A stretch of 64,000 bases of DNA from Drosophila miranda (GCF_003369915.1 NC_046675.1:31620001-31684000); one strand, 5' to 3'. Positions 11,421-25,966 are shown, counted from the stretch's first letter. Notes: generated by a model not told the origin, from the letters alone. Numbers and translations are program-made.

Positions 11421-13594
11421 ATGAGCCTCAATCTGGGGGGCTGGATCCACAGCTTCACTGTAACGGACACGCAGCAGCACAAAGGAGGGTACACCATTTA
11501 CAAGATTACCTCGATCGTGAGTGTGGTAAATGGGGGGCAGAAACTGTGGTTTTGCTGAACGGTCTCTCTCATTACCAGGTTTTCCCACGGTCGGTGCCCC
11601 AAGCTCTCACTTGTCTGGTTGTGTGGAAGCGCTTCCACGAGATCAAGCGGCTGCACCGGGAGCTGAGTCGCCGGCACAAGAGTCTCCAGCTACCCGGCAA
11701 GCTGCCCGTGCCCACGGACAGCAGCTACTTTAAGCGCTTCGATGCGGTTGTCATCCAGCGTCGGAAGGAATACATCCTGCAGCTGCTGGATTTTGCGGCT
11801 CAGCATCCCGCCCTGTACAAGTGCAGCACCTTCACCCACTTCTTCAGTGAGGCGCACTCGCCGAACGGTTCCCCCTTGAAGAAGCTCTATGTGGAGCGCT
11901 CTCTGAAACTCAAGACCACTGGGGACACTGATTGTAGCTGCAGTGGAACAGGTGCTGGCAGCGTGACTGAGCCGGGGGCAGGAGCCATAGCTGACATTTG
12001 CGATAAGCTTAATCTGCCTTATGATCCGCACAACGCTGGTGGCATCTTGCCATTGGATCCGCGATGCGATAAAGAGCAGCAGCAGCAGTCTCTAAGCTGC
12101 AACGATGAACCGGACGCCAAGGAAGCCAAAGCCGAGACAGACGCCGAGTCAGAGCCAAAGACAAAGCCGGATGAGGGGCAGGCCAAGCGGGACTACCTAC
12201 GACTACTCACGCCCATGGCCTCCATCGAGAGCGATGACAGCGACTACATCTACGAGGCGGCTTTGGAGTTCAGTCACGCCGTCCAGGCGGAGGTGAATCT
12301 CGAGTACGCCGAGGCACACGAGCGCTACAAGCACGGCGTGGATCTGCTGCTCGTCGGGGCCAAGCACGACTCGAACGAAGAGCGCAAGTTCATAGCCAAA
12401 GCGAAGATATCAAAGTACCTGGCACGCGCCGAGGAGATACACGTCAACTTCCTGGCCAACTCCGCCAAGAAACTGCACTTCCAGCTGTCCTTGGATATAG
12501 CAGACGGCACGAGTGTCGCGCAACTTGAGTGCTCCTGGAACCAGCTGGCCAAGTACAAGGTGGTGCAAGTTCTCGACGAGCGGGTGATGCAGGTGCAGTG
12601 CATCACCGAGCCCCAGCAGCCGGCGGCCATAATGAAGGGCATTGAGAAGCCGGCCAGCCACTCGCTCACCCAGAGTATTTTCCTGCCGCAGCAGGTGCCT
12701 TACATGGCCCAGTTGTTGGCCTACTTTCAGTCGGACCAAAAGATCTTCCTGCTGCTGAGGCAGGCCGAGGGTGGACGCCTGTACGACTATCTGCAGAGCT
12801 ACACTCCCACGGGAGCCAAGACCATCAACTATGGCGAGCTTTTTCCAGCGGACAAGGAGGTGGAGCAGGAGCAGCCCCTCACCGCCGACAGCGATGTCAG
12901 CGATCTAGTGCGTAGCTCCCAGCAGCTGCTCAAATCGGTTTCCCATACCCTCAGCAATCTACAGGCCGGCGTCCTCACGCCCAGGCGACAGAAGGCGGCT
13001 GCAGCTGGGGTCCATGTCCGTGTCCTTCCCGAGCAGTGCCTGCGGCAGTGGGCCTGCGAGCTGGCCATAGCCATCCACAGTCTCCACGACAAAGGTGTGA
13101 TTCTGCGGGATCTGCACATGAACAACATCCTGCTGGGCTCCAAGGGGCAGCTACTGCTTACGTATTTCTACCAAAACGAAGGACTCAGCTCCGACGACAG
13201 CTATGTGCACAAGGCCCTAAGCCTGGAGGCAGTATCGAATCATTTTGTGGCCCCCGAGCGACCTCTGAGTTTCCGCTCCGACTGGTGGAGCTATGGTGTG
13301 GTGCTCTACCAGCTTCTGCTGGGAGTGGTAAGCATTGTCATTCCTCATTGTGAATCTCTTTCTAATGCTATTTGCTTTCGTTAGCCCTACAAGTCCACGC
13401 ATCCTGGCCAACTAGAACTCTATGGTTGTGTGCAGTACCCCAGCGAATCTGTGGACATCTCTGATCATGCCCGTGACTTGTTGGAGCAGCTGCTGCAGCT
13501 TAATCCGGAGCTGCGTCTGGACGATGAGCAGCTGCAGGGACATCCCTTCTTCAAGGGCATCGACTGGCAGGCGGTTCTGAAAAGTGGCATATAA
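11421..13594 (+). CDS. PX-MIT-pseudokinase protein (RPS6KC1/RPK118-like)
   Basis: Three exons, 11421-11516, 11579-13327 and 13385-13594, give 684 residues. Order: a PX domain at about 8-135 (phosphoinositide binding; RFHEIKRLHRELSRRH and KRFDAVVIQRRKEYI), an MIT domain at about 250-320, and a kinase-like domain to the end. The catalytic loop reads LRDLHMNN at about residue 540 and the APE motif is present (VAPERPL). No DFG aspartate is visible (LTYFYQNEG instead) and no glycine loop is apparent, so this should be a pseudokinase. Mammalian RPS6KC1 binds sphingosine kinase and PI3P and sits on endosomes. It is probably the orthologue of D. melanogaster CG7156 (from memory). Confidence 0.87.
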
Positions 13595-14573
13595 GGACAA
13601 GATAACGATGGGACCTTTTTGTTTGATGAATCTTTTCAATATTCGAAATATTCTTTTAGGGTCCTTCTTTCAAAGGTACTCTATGTAGTTTTCCAATGTA
13701 TTATTTTGTTATCTCGTATATCAAGCACTTGATTTTTCTTATTTAATCAATTTTTAAAGAACAAAGCCTTTAGTGGCTAGTATTCTTATGCTTTGTTTTA
13801 TAGTTTTCGCTTGGTTTTTTTTGGTACAAAACACGCTTTATTTAAGATTTATTATATACATTTGCGAAATGTTTTAAAGTATTGCTTACGAATATAGAAA
13901 TTTAGGCTAGGATACAGGCGTATTTATGTAATAATTTTGATATACAAAAATGGTACGAGTACGATTATGGATAAATTAGTAAGTAAAAATCTTTGTAAAG
14001 CCAAATGAGCTAAAGTAGTATATAAAAAGCATTTTATTGTCTAACTACACAACAGTTTTTGGTTTAACTTAGAGCTAGGCTATGGCTAAATTTGTTTTTG
14101 GGGACGGACGAGCTATCTGTAGCTCTTCCGTCGCCCGTAAGGCACATTTGGAATGCATTCTGGGGGGTACGGTGACACCCCCTCGGGACTAATCCTACAC
14201 TTACGACTAAACAAAAACTGCATTAAGTTTTGGCAAGACTTGTTGATTCTGTTGTTGTTGCAACTTACGAGACGAGACCTAAAGACTAAAAGGAACCTAT
14301 GGCATATATGAAAACATTAGCTAGGACTCTCCGAAAACCACAAAAATACCAGAGTTTTGGTCTTTTCAGTCTACTAATATTTGGTATCTTTTGGTATGGT
14401 ATTTTCTGGTGTCCACACGTGAGAATGGGGCCCAATTTACAGTTAGAAATGCTGCACACACACACACTTTCAAAATGGCCGCCGGAAGCGTGCTGCGCTT
14501 TGAGGGTGGGGTGGAGCCCAGCGTCGATGTTGCTGCTGGTGCTGCTGCTGGCGACGGTGTGTGAGCATTTCCC
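13595..14573. other. Convergent 3' UTR region
   Basis: AT-rich DNA between the pseudokinase gene (+) and repo (-). A minus-strand AATAAA equivalent (TTTATT) near 13838 is a plausible repo polyadenylation signal. A GGTATCTTTTGGTATGG repeat lies at about 14380-14400. The open frame at 14299-14577 is not convincing. Confidence 0.45.
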
Positions 14574-16832
<2,259 letters not shown>

Positions 16833-16860
16833 CCTGCTCACTCGAATCGAATGCACTTTC

Positions 16861-16884
16861 TCACACACACACACACACACACAC
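16861..16884. repeat. (AC)n microsatellite in repo 5' UTR
   Basis: Twelve AC dinucleotides lie just upstream of the repo start codon. They make an in-frame but implausible cysteine/valine N-terminal extension on the minus strand. Confidence 0.9.
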
Positions 16885-17145
16885 ACGAACACAAAGCCAC
16901 AGAGATCCGTTTTATTATTAAGCTCAGCTTAAAGGAGCTTTTTCAATCCGAATTTTCTAACTTCGAATTTGATCGAATCAAATATGGCTGCTTTGCCTTT
17001 GTTTTTTTTTTTAGTTAAATTAACTTTTGGCTAAAACATTTCTCTTTGGTTGGACTTTTTTTAAATTTGTTTCACACTCCTTGAGCCTCTCTATCTCGGT
17101 CGTCGCCGTGGTCGTGTTGTCAACCGCTCAAGTCTTGGCCTTAAT

Positions 17146-17179
17146 TGAGTCCGCTACTGGCGATGATTGCCCTTTTATA
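17146..17179 (-). promoter_or_regulatory. repo: repo core promoter (TATA + initiator)
   Basis: In minus-strand sense a TATAAAA box (17179-17173) lies 33 nt before the A of a TCAATT initiator-like sequence (A at 17146). This is the correct spacing for a focused promoter and would give a 5' UTR of about 314 nt before the repo ATG. TATA-driven initiation suits a tissue-specific gene. Confidence 0.7.
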
Positions 17180-18748
17180 CCGGCGCGACTGGCAGCGCCG
17201 CTGCAGCGTCGGCAGCGACCAATCCGGTGCCGCCAATGGCCGACATTCCCCTGCCGAAGGAGCGAGATAGCGAGAGAGCTGGTCCCGGTGGGCACCAGAG
17301 TGCGTTTCATGCTGGCGCGTGTGACTTTTCTGCGCCTTTGCTTGGTTCGGTTTTGGGGTGTGGTTTACTCTTCCCACCCGCTGCTACTGCTGTTGCTGCT
17401 GCTTCTCCTACTGCTGCTGCTGCTGCTCTGGACTGGGTAGAGCTGCTTGTGTCCAGTTTCTGGGATCGACCCGACCCGCCACGGAATGCTACCAGCAGAT
17501 CTCCGACAGCTTCGACGGCACGGATGATGAGTCTTGGGAAAGGGATTTTAGTGGGAACAGAGGACCTATTGCTCTTAGAAAGGTTTCTTTAAGGATTGTA
17601 TAGATTTTTGATGGATGGTGACAAAAGAATCCGTTGGGATAGCATTGGAATAAGGAAACTCTAAAAGAAATATTTATAATATTACCTCATTACATTTATA
17701 GGTTCTATATATAAGTCTAAGGGGTAGTATAGGGTTTAAAGAGTTCTTTATATTATCTATCAGAAAATTATTATATTCCAAGCCATAATCATAATGAAAA
17801 TTCCTTATATTATTATCACCTGCTATCTGAAACTCTAAAAAGAGAATCTAAAACATTCCTATAGTCCTAAATCGGAAAATATTCTCTATAGGCTGCTAGC
17901 TTCCCAATAAGAGAGGTATTTTCCCTTTCCAACTAAAACTTTATCGCCCTGTGGTCGGTCATTCATCCAACAACAATCCACCTACATGGTCACACATGTT
18001 GAGCCAACAATTAACTTCCCCTCCAACCAACAGATTACCTCATTCTCTCTGCAAAGGAATGCCCATAGCTGGATACAGAGAGAGACAGAGAGAATTCCAA
18101 TTGGAGATGCACTCATGAGGGTGAAGCGAAGCCTGAGGCATCGAATCGTTGCAACCCCCGTGAAGGATCCTCTCCTCATTGCCTGGCACGCTCGCGACCT
18201 TCGTCTCTTCCCAAGAGCGCGTGTCACCCTCAGAGCCAATATCACTCTTGTGCCCTCTGAAGGACCGGCTCACTTTTGGTTATGCGTGTGCGACCTTTTG
18301 GCTAGATGCTGGTACTTGGCTAGAGGGACCAGAGGTCAGGCGGGGGAACTTAGTCAGCGCTAAGTTATGGGTCATTTGGCTAGAGGCAAAGATTTCACGG
18401 GGAATTTGCATGGGACAGAGGGCAGAAGTCGAATCATGTGGGCAGGCAGGCACAGAAGAAAGAGGGTGGAGGATTAATGTGGGGTATAATGATACATATA
18501 TGAATATGAAGGTAGAAAACTAGAGATATTTGAGGAAGAGAAGCAGAAAGATCTTAGAAAGATCTTTTAAACTGCTTTAACTCTTGGAAACTCTCAACAA
18601 ATTTACGATCCATACAAAAATTATGCATAAATATGATTCTAGAAAAAAAACTTTAAATAATCTTTATCCACTTTCAGAAACCCCTTCAAAAAATCCCATA
18701 GTCTTACTGGTGTCCCAATAAAATGCTAAAATCCACCCATCGGACAAA

Positions 18749-18756
18749 ACCCGCAT
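18749..18756 (-). promoter_or_regulatory. Consensus Gcm binding site
   Basis: ATGCGGGT on the minus strand matches the Gcm consensus AT(G/A)CGGG(T/C). It lies about 1.6 kb upstream of the inferred repo start site. Confidence 0.5.
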
Positions 18757-18953
18757 AGGTCTTTGCAACATCAGGACTTCCTTGCTTCCCAGGATCCCCC
18801 GGCTGAAGGATCAGCAAATTTTTTCCCATCATAACGAAGAAAACCCATCGAATTCCAAACAGAAACTACACAAAAATCTCTCTCTCACAGTGCCAGAAAC
18901 CGAGCCCGAAGCCGAACAATTCGATACTTTTTGTCGATTTGCAGGTCTTGAAA

Positions 18954-18961
18954 ATGCGGGC
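18954..18961 (+). promoter_or_regulatory. Consensus Gcm binding site
   Basis: ATGCGGGC on the plus strand, 200 bp beyond the previous site, fits the Gcm consensus. Confidence 0.45.
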
Positions 18962-20106
18962 AACGCAACGGAAACGGAACCATGAGGAGGCATGAGAGAG
19001 AATGGACTTAGGGCACGCGATCAGAGCGGAGCGCAAGATGAAAACAAATAAATATTGTACACCCCATGCTGTGGGTCGCGACCCAGTCCAAGTCCCGTTC
19101 CGTCCCTGTCAGAACGGGAGGGATGTGTGGCATGCGATGGGTAGGGTAGGGCGGGGCGGGGAACTCTTGTTGCGTGTGAATATTCAGACAATATTTTGCA
19201 TTAGCCAGTGCGCCAATTATGTGGGCTTGAGGATTGAGTGGCTGCAAGGACATGCAGGGGGGGTTGGGATGGGATGTCTTGATCCCGCAGAGCAAAGAAG
19301 TCAAACGATGATGATGGCATCTTGGATAAGATCAAAAGTTAATTACGATTGACTCTTGAACTGAAAGAGGTTGAAATCTATGATCAAGGTAACCCGAACA
19401 AAAAGGTACGTAGATGGGGATGGGATATGAGGTACCTTAATGATCTTGATGAGATATATCTTGTATTTCATGAGACTCATTAGGATGCCAACCTAGAACC
19501 CCTTTTAAGGCGACTTTAAACCTCTGTATTTCGTATATGTTTTCTTTCAGCTTCATCTATGGAAAATACAAGCAGTACTTGGTACAGTTGTCACTGTTCA
19601 AGCAAAGTGAGCGCCTAAGCTTTTGTTGAATATATTTTTTCATATTTTTTCCATAACCATTAAGAAAAACATACACACACAGAGCCAGAGAGACAGATAC
19701 TCAGACCCATCATCATCACCAGCAAAAGCTGACAGTCCATCCTCCAGTCTATTCCCCAGCGAAAAAACATATTCTCATCCCATCCCATTCTCAGTGGCGA
19801 CATTATCACCATTGTATTACGATATGAACGGAGACAGTCACGACTTTTTGTTATGCATTTCTATATCTACATACATACATATATAGTATAGTACATGTAT
19901 CCAATGTTTTTCCCTGCCCATTCGTTTTGGTTTGGTTCGGCGATTGTGATCTCTGCTGCTGCTGCTGCTCGGTAGCCTCCGGCCACAACAGAATTCCAAT
20001 ATGGCGGGCTCTCAAGCTCAGACACGCACACAGGCAAGCACGGACATGCACAAGACCGTGTCAGAGTCCAGCGGGAGCAGTAGGCATCCCACCAATACCA
20101 GTGCAA

Positions 20107-20134
20107 TCAATTAAGCTTCGTTAAGATCAATTTA
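20107..20134 (+). repeat. 28-nt inverted repeat, proximal arm
   Basis: This 28-mer, with core TTAAGCTTCGTTAAGATC, is an exact reverse complement of 23210-23237. The similarity runs on into a CCCGCAT motif on one side. Confidence 0.9.
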
Positions 20135-22150
20135 AAATCCCGCATAAAATATCAAATAGTTTTTGTATTTTAGTTCCATTTCTGCCACTGCTGGCGCGCT
20201 ATTTGTACTGTTCTCGCTCTTTCAGGCTGTAGAAACAAAAAGAAATACAGAATTTCGAAATCTACTGCCCACAAGTCCACAGCCGAGACAATGTCTGCAA
20301 GTCGACTCGGACTCGGTCTCGGTCTCGGACTGGAACCCGTGTCTGCTTTGGCTCTGGCTCTGAAGATGTATAGTGTTTCTGGTTTTTTTTTGTTTCGTTA
20401 ATTCTCCATGGCACTTTGGGGTCCGGGTCCGGGTCCACACTTGCTTGGTACTTTACTTACTACTTACCCCCTTTACATGATGATGATACCACCGTCGCGA
20501 CGGGGGCGAATGGGGATGGTGAGACGTATCTGACATCTGACCCAGACGACGAGCGACGATCACAAACGTCGACTCAAATTGTTTTATGCATTTTGCTTTC
20601 CATTCTGTGCTTCTTTATGATTTTCTGCCATCATTTACATGTGATTTTTTTGGGACTGACTGTACCAGAAAGTTTGAATGAAAGAATTGTAGTCTGGGCT
20701 ACAATTCCTTAAGAATATTGCGTACAACATTTGAATATAGGCATATAAGGCAAAGAAGAATGGTCTGATCGATTAATATTATTAGAAGATGAAACTGAAC
20801 TTGAATATCTGTAATAACAAAATCTACACATCTTTATCTAATCCTTCTCAACTCCTCCTCCTCTCGTATGGAGCTTTCCCCCTGCCACACCCACTTAACG
20901 TCATCCCCACCAATTAGCCCACAAAAAGCTTAATGCAATCAAAGTGAAAGTGAGCAAAGACGCCAATAAATTAAAGCCAATCACAATCGGACAATTGCTA
21001 TCGCCATAACACATACGAGTATTCGTACTCGTATAGAGCGCGAGGCGAGACCAGAGATAACTGAAGATGTCAACCGCTTGGGCTTCGGCCTGGGCCATGT
21101 AATTGGCTCTGGGTCTTGTCGATTCACAAAAATCGCAACACAGTACGCGTAATTCAAATTAATTGCCGACAATTGTGACTTATTTAAGGCAAAGGCGCCA
21201 TTTAATGCAGTCAAACCGGGTCAGGAGTGGGGGACAGAGTGGGAGATGATCGCGGCTGATCATTTCCAGAGACCAATTTATGGGTTTATTGAAACCGATC
21301 CTCATTGTATTACTACTTTTGAATCTGGCCGTAAAGCGCGGCTTAGTATGGGCGGTGCTACCATATGGTTTTTGTATAAGCTTTAAGCCGCTCGGCGATC
21401 GATAGGCACAGGATTGCATTGGAAATTCAATTGGAATTGAAATTTGAATTTATGAATGAGCTTGTCAATCTTTATGTGTGCTAAAATTTAATAAATTAAT
21501 TGCTGCAGTCGGCCGTGGCATTGTGGTGGGCGTCGCTTATCGTTTTTGGCGTTGCGCGCCTGTGCGCCGACCTAATTGTTTGTAATTAAATAAAATTGTT
21601 CAAGGTCGATTACAGAGGCAGTGGCAGCCAGCCAAGCAGACGCTTGGGCGCTGGTAAATCCATGGATTCCAATTTGTTTTAATATAAAATGCCGGCCGGC
21701 AATTTAATTTGTATTGTACGTACAAGTGTAGTACGTGTGGCGTCTGGAAATTGATTCCTGCTCATTATTTCATTAAGAGAACTCTCGGCCAATTGGCCAG
21801 ACCAGAAGAAGAACCGAGCCGAGTCCGAGTCCATGTCCGTCCGAGAGCTGCGCCTGGCCTATCCAATTGTCTCTGCGCCGCGGCATTTGAGTGCTTGCTC
21901 GGTGATTTTCGCTTGCAGTTTGATTTGATTTCATGAATGGAATTGTATCAATTGATTGTTTTGGTCTTGTTATCGTTGCCTTTTGATCGTCGATAATTAA
22001 GTCGGGGGTGTGTTTGGTCTCTTCCCTCCCTCTCGCGGCTTCTGGGAGTCTGGAAGTCTTCGTTTATTGATGGTGGCTAAATAGATTAGAATTATTGAAA
22101 CTGGGCTCGGTCTCGTCTGCATCGTCTGTGGCTTAATGAACAAAATCAAA

Positions 22151-22974
22151 TTGTCTAATAGTAATCCAATTGACTTGATTTCAGTTGGTGGCAAGCGTTT
22201 TAATTAATGGAACAAGTGCAAATGATTGTACAGGGAGTGTTTCATCTAATTAAAGCCAGCGATTGAGAAATTTCTGGGAAATGAATTTACTAAAGACAGT
22301 TTAAGGAAATTTCAACATTTGAAATAATCGATTGGCATCAGAAAATATCGATAGTCATTTGCGGAAATAAAAGCTCACCTAACTAGCCGTTATTATTACC
22401 CAAGCAATTTCTTTTCGAATCATTTAACACCGATCTGTGATAAACAGCATGCAAACATCTTCCAGAAAACATAATAATCCATCCATCCGTATATTGTTTG
22501 CTAATTGAATGCAAAGGTGCGAATAGATTGAAAATTACTGAATAATAATAGCGTGTTATCCATTGTCTAATAGTAATCCAATTGACTTGATTTCAGTTGG
22601 TGGCAAGCGTTTTAATTAATGGAACAAGTGCAAATGATTGTACAGGGAGTGTTTCATCTAATTAAAGCCAGCGATTGAGAAATTTCTGGGAAATGAATTT
22701 ACTAAAGACAGTTTAAGGAAATTTCAACATTTGAAATAATCGATTGGCATCAGAAAATATCGATAGTCATTTGCGGAAATAAAAGCTCACCTAACTAGCC
22801 GTTATTATTACCCAAGCAATTTCTTTTCGAATCATTTAACACCGATCTGTGATAAACAGCATGCAAACATCTTCCAGAAAACATAATAATCCATCCATCC
22901 GTATATTGTTTGCTAATTGAATGCAAAGGTGCGAATAGATTGAAAATTACTGAATAATAATAGCGTGTTATCCA
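22151..22974. repeat. Exact 412-bp tandem duplication
   Basis: Copy 1 runs 22151-22562 and copy 2 runs 22563-22974, head to tail. I found no mismatch on reading both. Each copy contains a TATCGATA site and an AATCGATT. Such identity implies a very recent duplication, gene conversion or an assembly artefact. Confidence 0.93.
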
Positions 22975-23196
22975 TTATCAATAGAAAAGATCATATGCTC
23001 CAACTAAAGACCAAAAAATTCCACCATCTCCTCTATAATAAAATATTTATACCACATATGTATGTATGTATCTACATACAGAAAAATCGAATAAGAAATT
23101 CCGAAATGCGTACGCACTGGAGGAGCCAAGACAGAACCATGGGATGGTCGCTGGAGGGGGTTATGGCTGCGGAAGAGACGAGGGAGAGAGCATGAC

Positions 23197-23204
23197 ATGC
23201 GGGC
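23197..23204 (+). promoter_or_regulatory. Consensus Gcm binding site beside inverted repeat
   Basis: ATGCGGGC lies six bases from the distal arm of the 28-nt inverted repeat. The proximal arm has a near match (ATGCGGGA on the minus strand) at the equivalent position. Confidence 0.4.
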
Positions 23205-23209
23205 AGTTC

Positions 23210-23237
23210 TAAATTGATCTTAACGAAGCTTAATTGA
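23210..23237 (-). repeat. 28-nt inverted repeat, distal arm
   Basis: Exact reverse complement of 20107-20134; the two arms bracket 3.1 kb of repo upstream DNA. Confidence 0.9.
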
Positions 23238-23411
23238 GTGCGAATGTATGGGTGTGTATGTGAGAGCATTGTGTTTGTTTGAGAGAGAGAGAATGAGAGG
23301 AAAAGAAAGCAGTAAGCATTGCCAACACTCGGTAAAATCGAACGGTTGCAATGCCAATCTATCGAGCAGATTTTGGAGAGTTTATTCGAGCTTATCGAAT
23401 AGGAGGACAGT

Positions 23412-24122
23412 TAGTGATGTAAATTTGAATGAAAACATCGATGTCGATGTCCATCGATGTTGTCAAAATCAAACATCGATGTTGGATTGATACATCGGAT
23501 TTATTCTTCGATGCATCGATGTATGACCGATGTTTCAAAACTTTCCCATTTGATTATAAAACCGAATATTCAACAAAGGAAAAATTAAACTTGAGCTTTC
23601 ATAGCAGTCTTTTACATATCATAGGACTAAACGAAACAATATTTAACATAAAAGAAATGATTATGCTTTCATAGCAGTCTTTTACATATCACTGTAGATA
23701 TCATCAGAGATAACTAATATTTCAAATAAGTACTATTTGTCAATGCTTTGCAAAAACCAAAATGCGGCTTAGTCGCACAGGTGAAAGTCTATTACGTTTT
23801 CGACTTAATATGTTAGCAGCCGCTGAGTACACCCGTTCAAAATACACCCAGAAGATGCCATTAACGTCAAAAATTGCATTGCAATTTTGTATAAATTAGG
23901 ATAGGTACTTTTCATACCGTCCCAAAAACACGCAGGATTGCTTTCAAATGAGGCAGGCATTGCTGTGTTTGCTGCTTACAAATTTTAAATTAATTGATCG
24001 ATGTTTTGCAAAACATCGATACATCACTCAACATCGGTAGCAGCAAAAACATCGGAAAACATCAGTAAACATCGGCAGAAAAACATCGATGCTCGATGCA
24101 TCGATGTTTTTTTACATCACTA
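23412..24122 (+). mobile_element. Non-autonomous hAT-type DNA transposon (711 bp)
   Basis: The terminal inverted repeats are TAGTGATGTAAA at the left end and its reverse complement TTTACATCACTA at the right. They are flanked by a perfect 8-bp target duplication AGGACAGT (23404-23411 and 24123-24130). Eight-base duplications and TAGTG-type ends are hallmarks of the hAT superfamily. Subterminal DNA on both sides carries many CATCGATG repeats, as hAT transposase-binding regions do. A 26-nt internal repeat beginning GCTTTCATAGCAGTCTTTTA occurs twice (about 23596 and 23666). No transposase is encoded. It is a short, non-autonomous copy; the intact duplications suggest a young insertion. Confidence 0.9.
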
Positions 24123-24409
24123 AGGACAGTACAGATAAGATCCTCCCCAAACCAATTATCCTTACAATCAAATATCCAATTTCATAGTTTGTTTATTTCA
24201 GATATCAACAGATTGCATTGCTTACGACACACAGAGCGCAGATCTGGCTAATCTTTGGACACGCTAAGCGTTGCACACTTTTCCAACTTAAAAAGAAAGA
24301 TTTGCTAAAAGGGAGTATGCCAATCCGGTGGTTTGGACACAAGATACAAAGGCGCTAATGAAGTACACAATCAAGGGAATTCGTGGGATGGATGGATGTA
24401 TGCTGGTTC

Positions 24410-25966
24410 CTAGGCGTTGGCAAAGTCAATGCCCTTCTGGATGTTCTTCTTCAGCTCGGGGATGGCGGCCTCCAGCAGCTTCTTCTCGTAGTCATTGAGC
24501 TTAGGCAGACCCAGGTTCTCTTTCAGACCTGACTTGCCCAGCACCAGAGGGGTGGAGAAGAAGGTGGCCTCCGTGATGGTCGACTGCACATAGGAGCACT
24601 CGATAACGTTCTTCTCGCCGTTGAGGCCCTTCAGCAGGGATCCAGCAAAACGGGCACCGGCATAGGCCATCGAGAGGGTGGCTGAACCGGCTCCAGCCTT
24701 GGCTTTGACCACCTCAGTGCCGGCCTCCTGGATGCGCACCGTTAGCTTCTCGATGACGTCCTGGCTGCTCTTGAACAGAGGCTGGCTCTGGGACAGCACG
24801 GGCAGAATGGTCACACCCGAGTGGCCGCCGATCACGGGGATCTGCACTGTCTGTGGATCAACATTCAGGGCATGGCCGATGAAGGCGCGGGCACGCACCA
24901 CATCCAGGGTGGAGACACCGAACAGACGATTGGGATCGTAGACACTAGCCTGGGGAGGAAGAAAAAACAGAGGAGATTGAATAAGCTAATGTTCTCTCTT
25001 GGTAATGGGACCCACCCACGCATCATACCTTCTTAAGGATCTCGGCAGCGATTGGCACGCAGGTGTTCACGGGATTCGTGATGATGGCTATCAGGGCCTT
25101 GGGGCAGTTCTTGGCAATGGAGCTGGCAATGTCCTTGATGATGCCGGCGTTCACGTTGAACAGATCATCGCGGGTCATGCCCGGTTTGCGGGGAACTCCA
25201 GCGGGAATGACAACCACATCGGAGCCTGTATGGGAATAAGATATGGAAAGGTGCTTATTGATAATCTGCTGACACTTTGAGCTTTGCGCTTTTTTATGGG
25301 CTGCAATCCACGCAGGCTACTGCTGATAAGTGGGCTGCCTTTTATTACGTAGTTATATATACCAATAGTCGTTCCCCGGTTCTACTATCTTATCACAGCA
25401 CTCTCCATGCAAATCCCCAAGAAGCATACTCTTCCTCCCCCCCGCTCTGCTCATGTAAATTTTCAACTGGGAACTACCATAACCTCACTTGCCGCCCTCT
25501 ACTCACCCTTCAGGGATTCGCCCAGCTGGTCGGCGCCCATGAATCCGACAGTCTTGCTCTTGGTGTCAATATGGGACAGATCGGCGGCCACACCGGGTGT
25601 GTGCACAATGTCGTACAGAGACAGATCCGTGACCAGGGGATTCTGCTTAAGCAACAACGACAGAGGCTGGCCAATGCCGCCGGAGGCACCACAGACGGTC
25701 ACTTTGAAGTTGTTCTGCGGAGGAGGTGGAGAAAAATCAAGAGCAGAGAGGCATTAGAATCACTGGGAAACTGCAGTTATTGGGTTGAAGATAATTATAG
25801 GCACTGCACTTTGCCTTTCCGGTGTTGCATTTTCTGCTATTACGTAAACAGGTCGCAGCCAGATTTCTAGGATTATTTGTGTTTTGGAATGCGCCCTTAC
25901 CTGCTGGCTGACCGAGAAGTTGCGCACTCCCTGGAGGGCCAATTGCCTGGTTACTTGCTTCAACAT
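24410..25966 (-). CDS. Mdh2: Mitochondrial malate dehydrogenase
   Basis: Four exons on the minus strand, 25966-25901, 25714-25507, 25225-25029 and 24949-24410, give 336 residues, the usual length. The enzyme oxidises malate to oxaloacetate with NAD+ in the mitochondrial matrix (TCA cycle, malate-aspartate shuttle). Visible features: a basic, Ser/Gln-rich transit peptide ([17 protein letters not shown]), the NAD-binding GASGGIGQP, the substrate loop [14 protein letters not shown] with its arginines, NPVNTCVPI, and the catalytic histidine in [10 protein letters not shown]. All introns are GT-AG. It lies downstream of Rlip on the same strand. Confidence 0.96.

Larger units (their letters stand above)
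16833..24409. other. Large repo upstream (likely regulatory) interval
   Basis: About 7.5 kb without a convincing gene lies between the repo start and the Mdh2 3' end. It contains a (CTG)n-rich run at 17380-17435, consensus Gcm motifs (see separate entries), TATCGATA sites, a perfect inverted repeat, a 412-bp tandem duplication and a hAT insertion. In D. melanogaster several kilobases upstream of repo drive glial expression, so enhancers are expected. None of the open frames between 17 and 24 kb has protein-like composition or a recognisable domain. Confidence 0.6.

Noticed and set aside
17027-17592. Leucine/alanine-rich open frames in the repo promoter region
   Set aside because: They arise from (CTG)n-type repeats and lie across the TATA/Inr promoter; no splice context.
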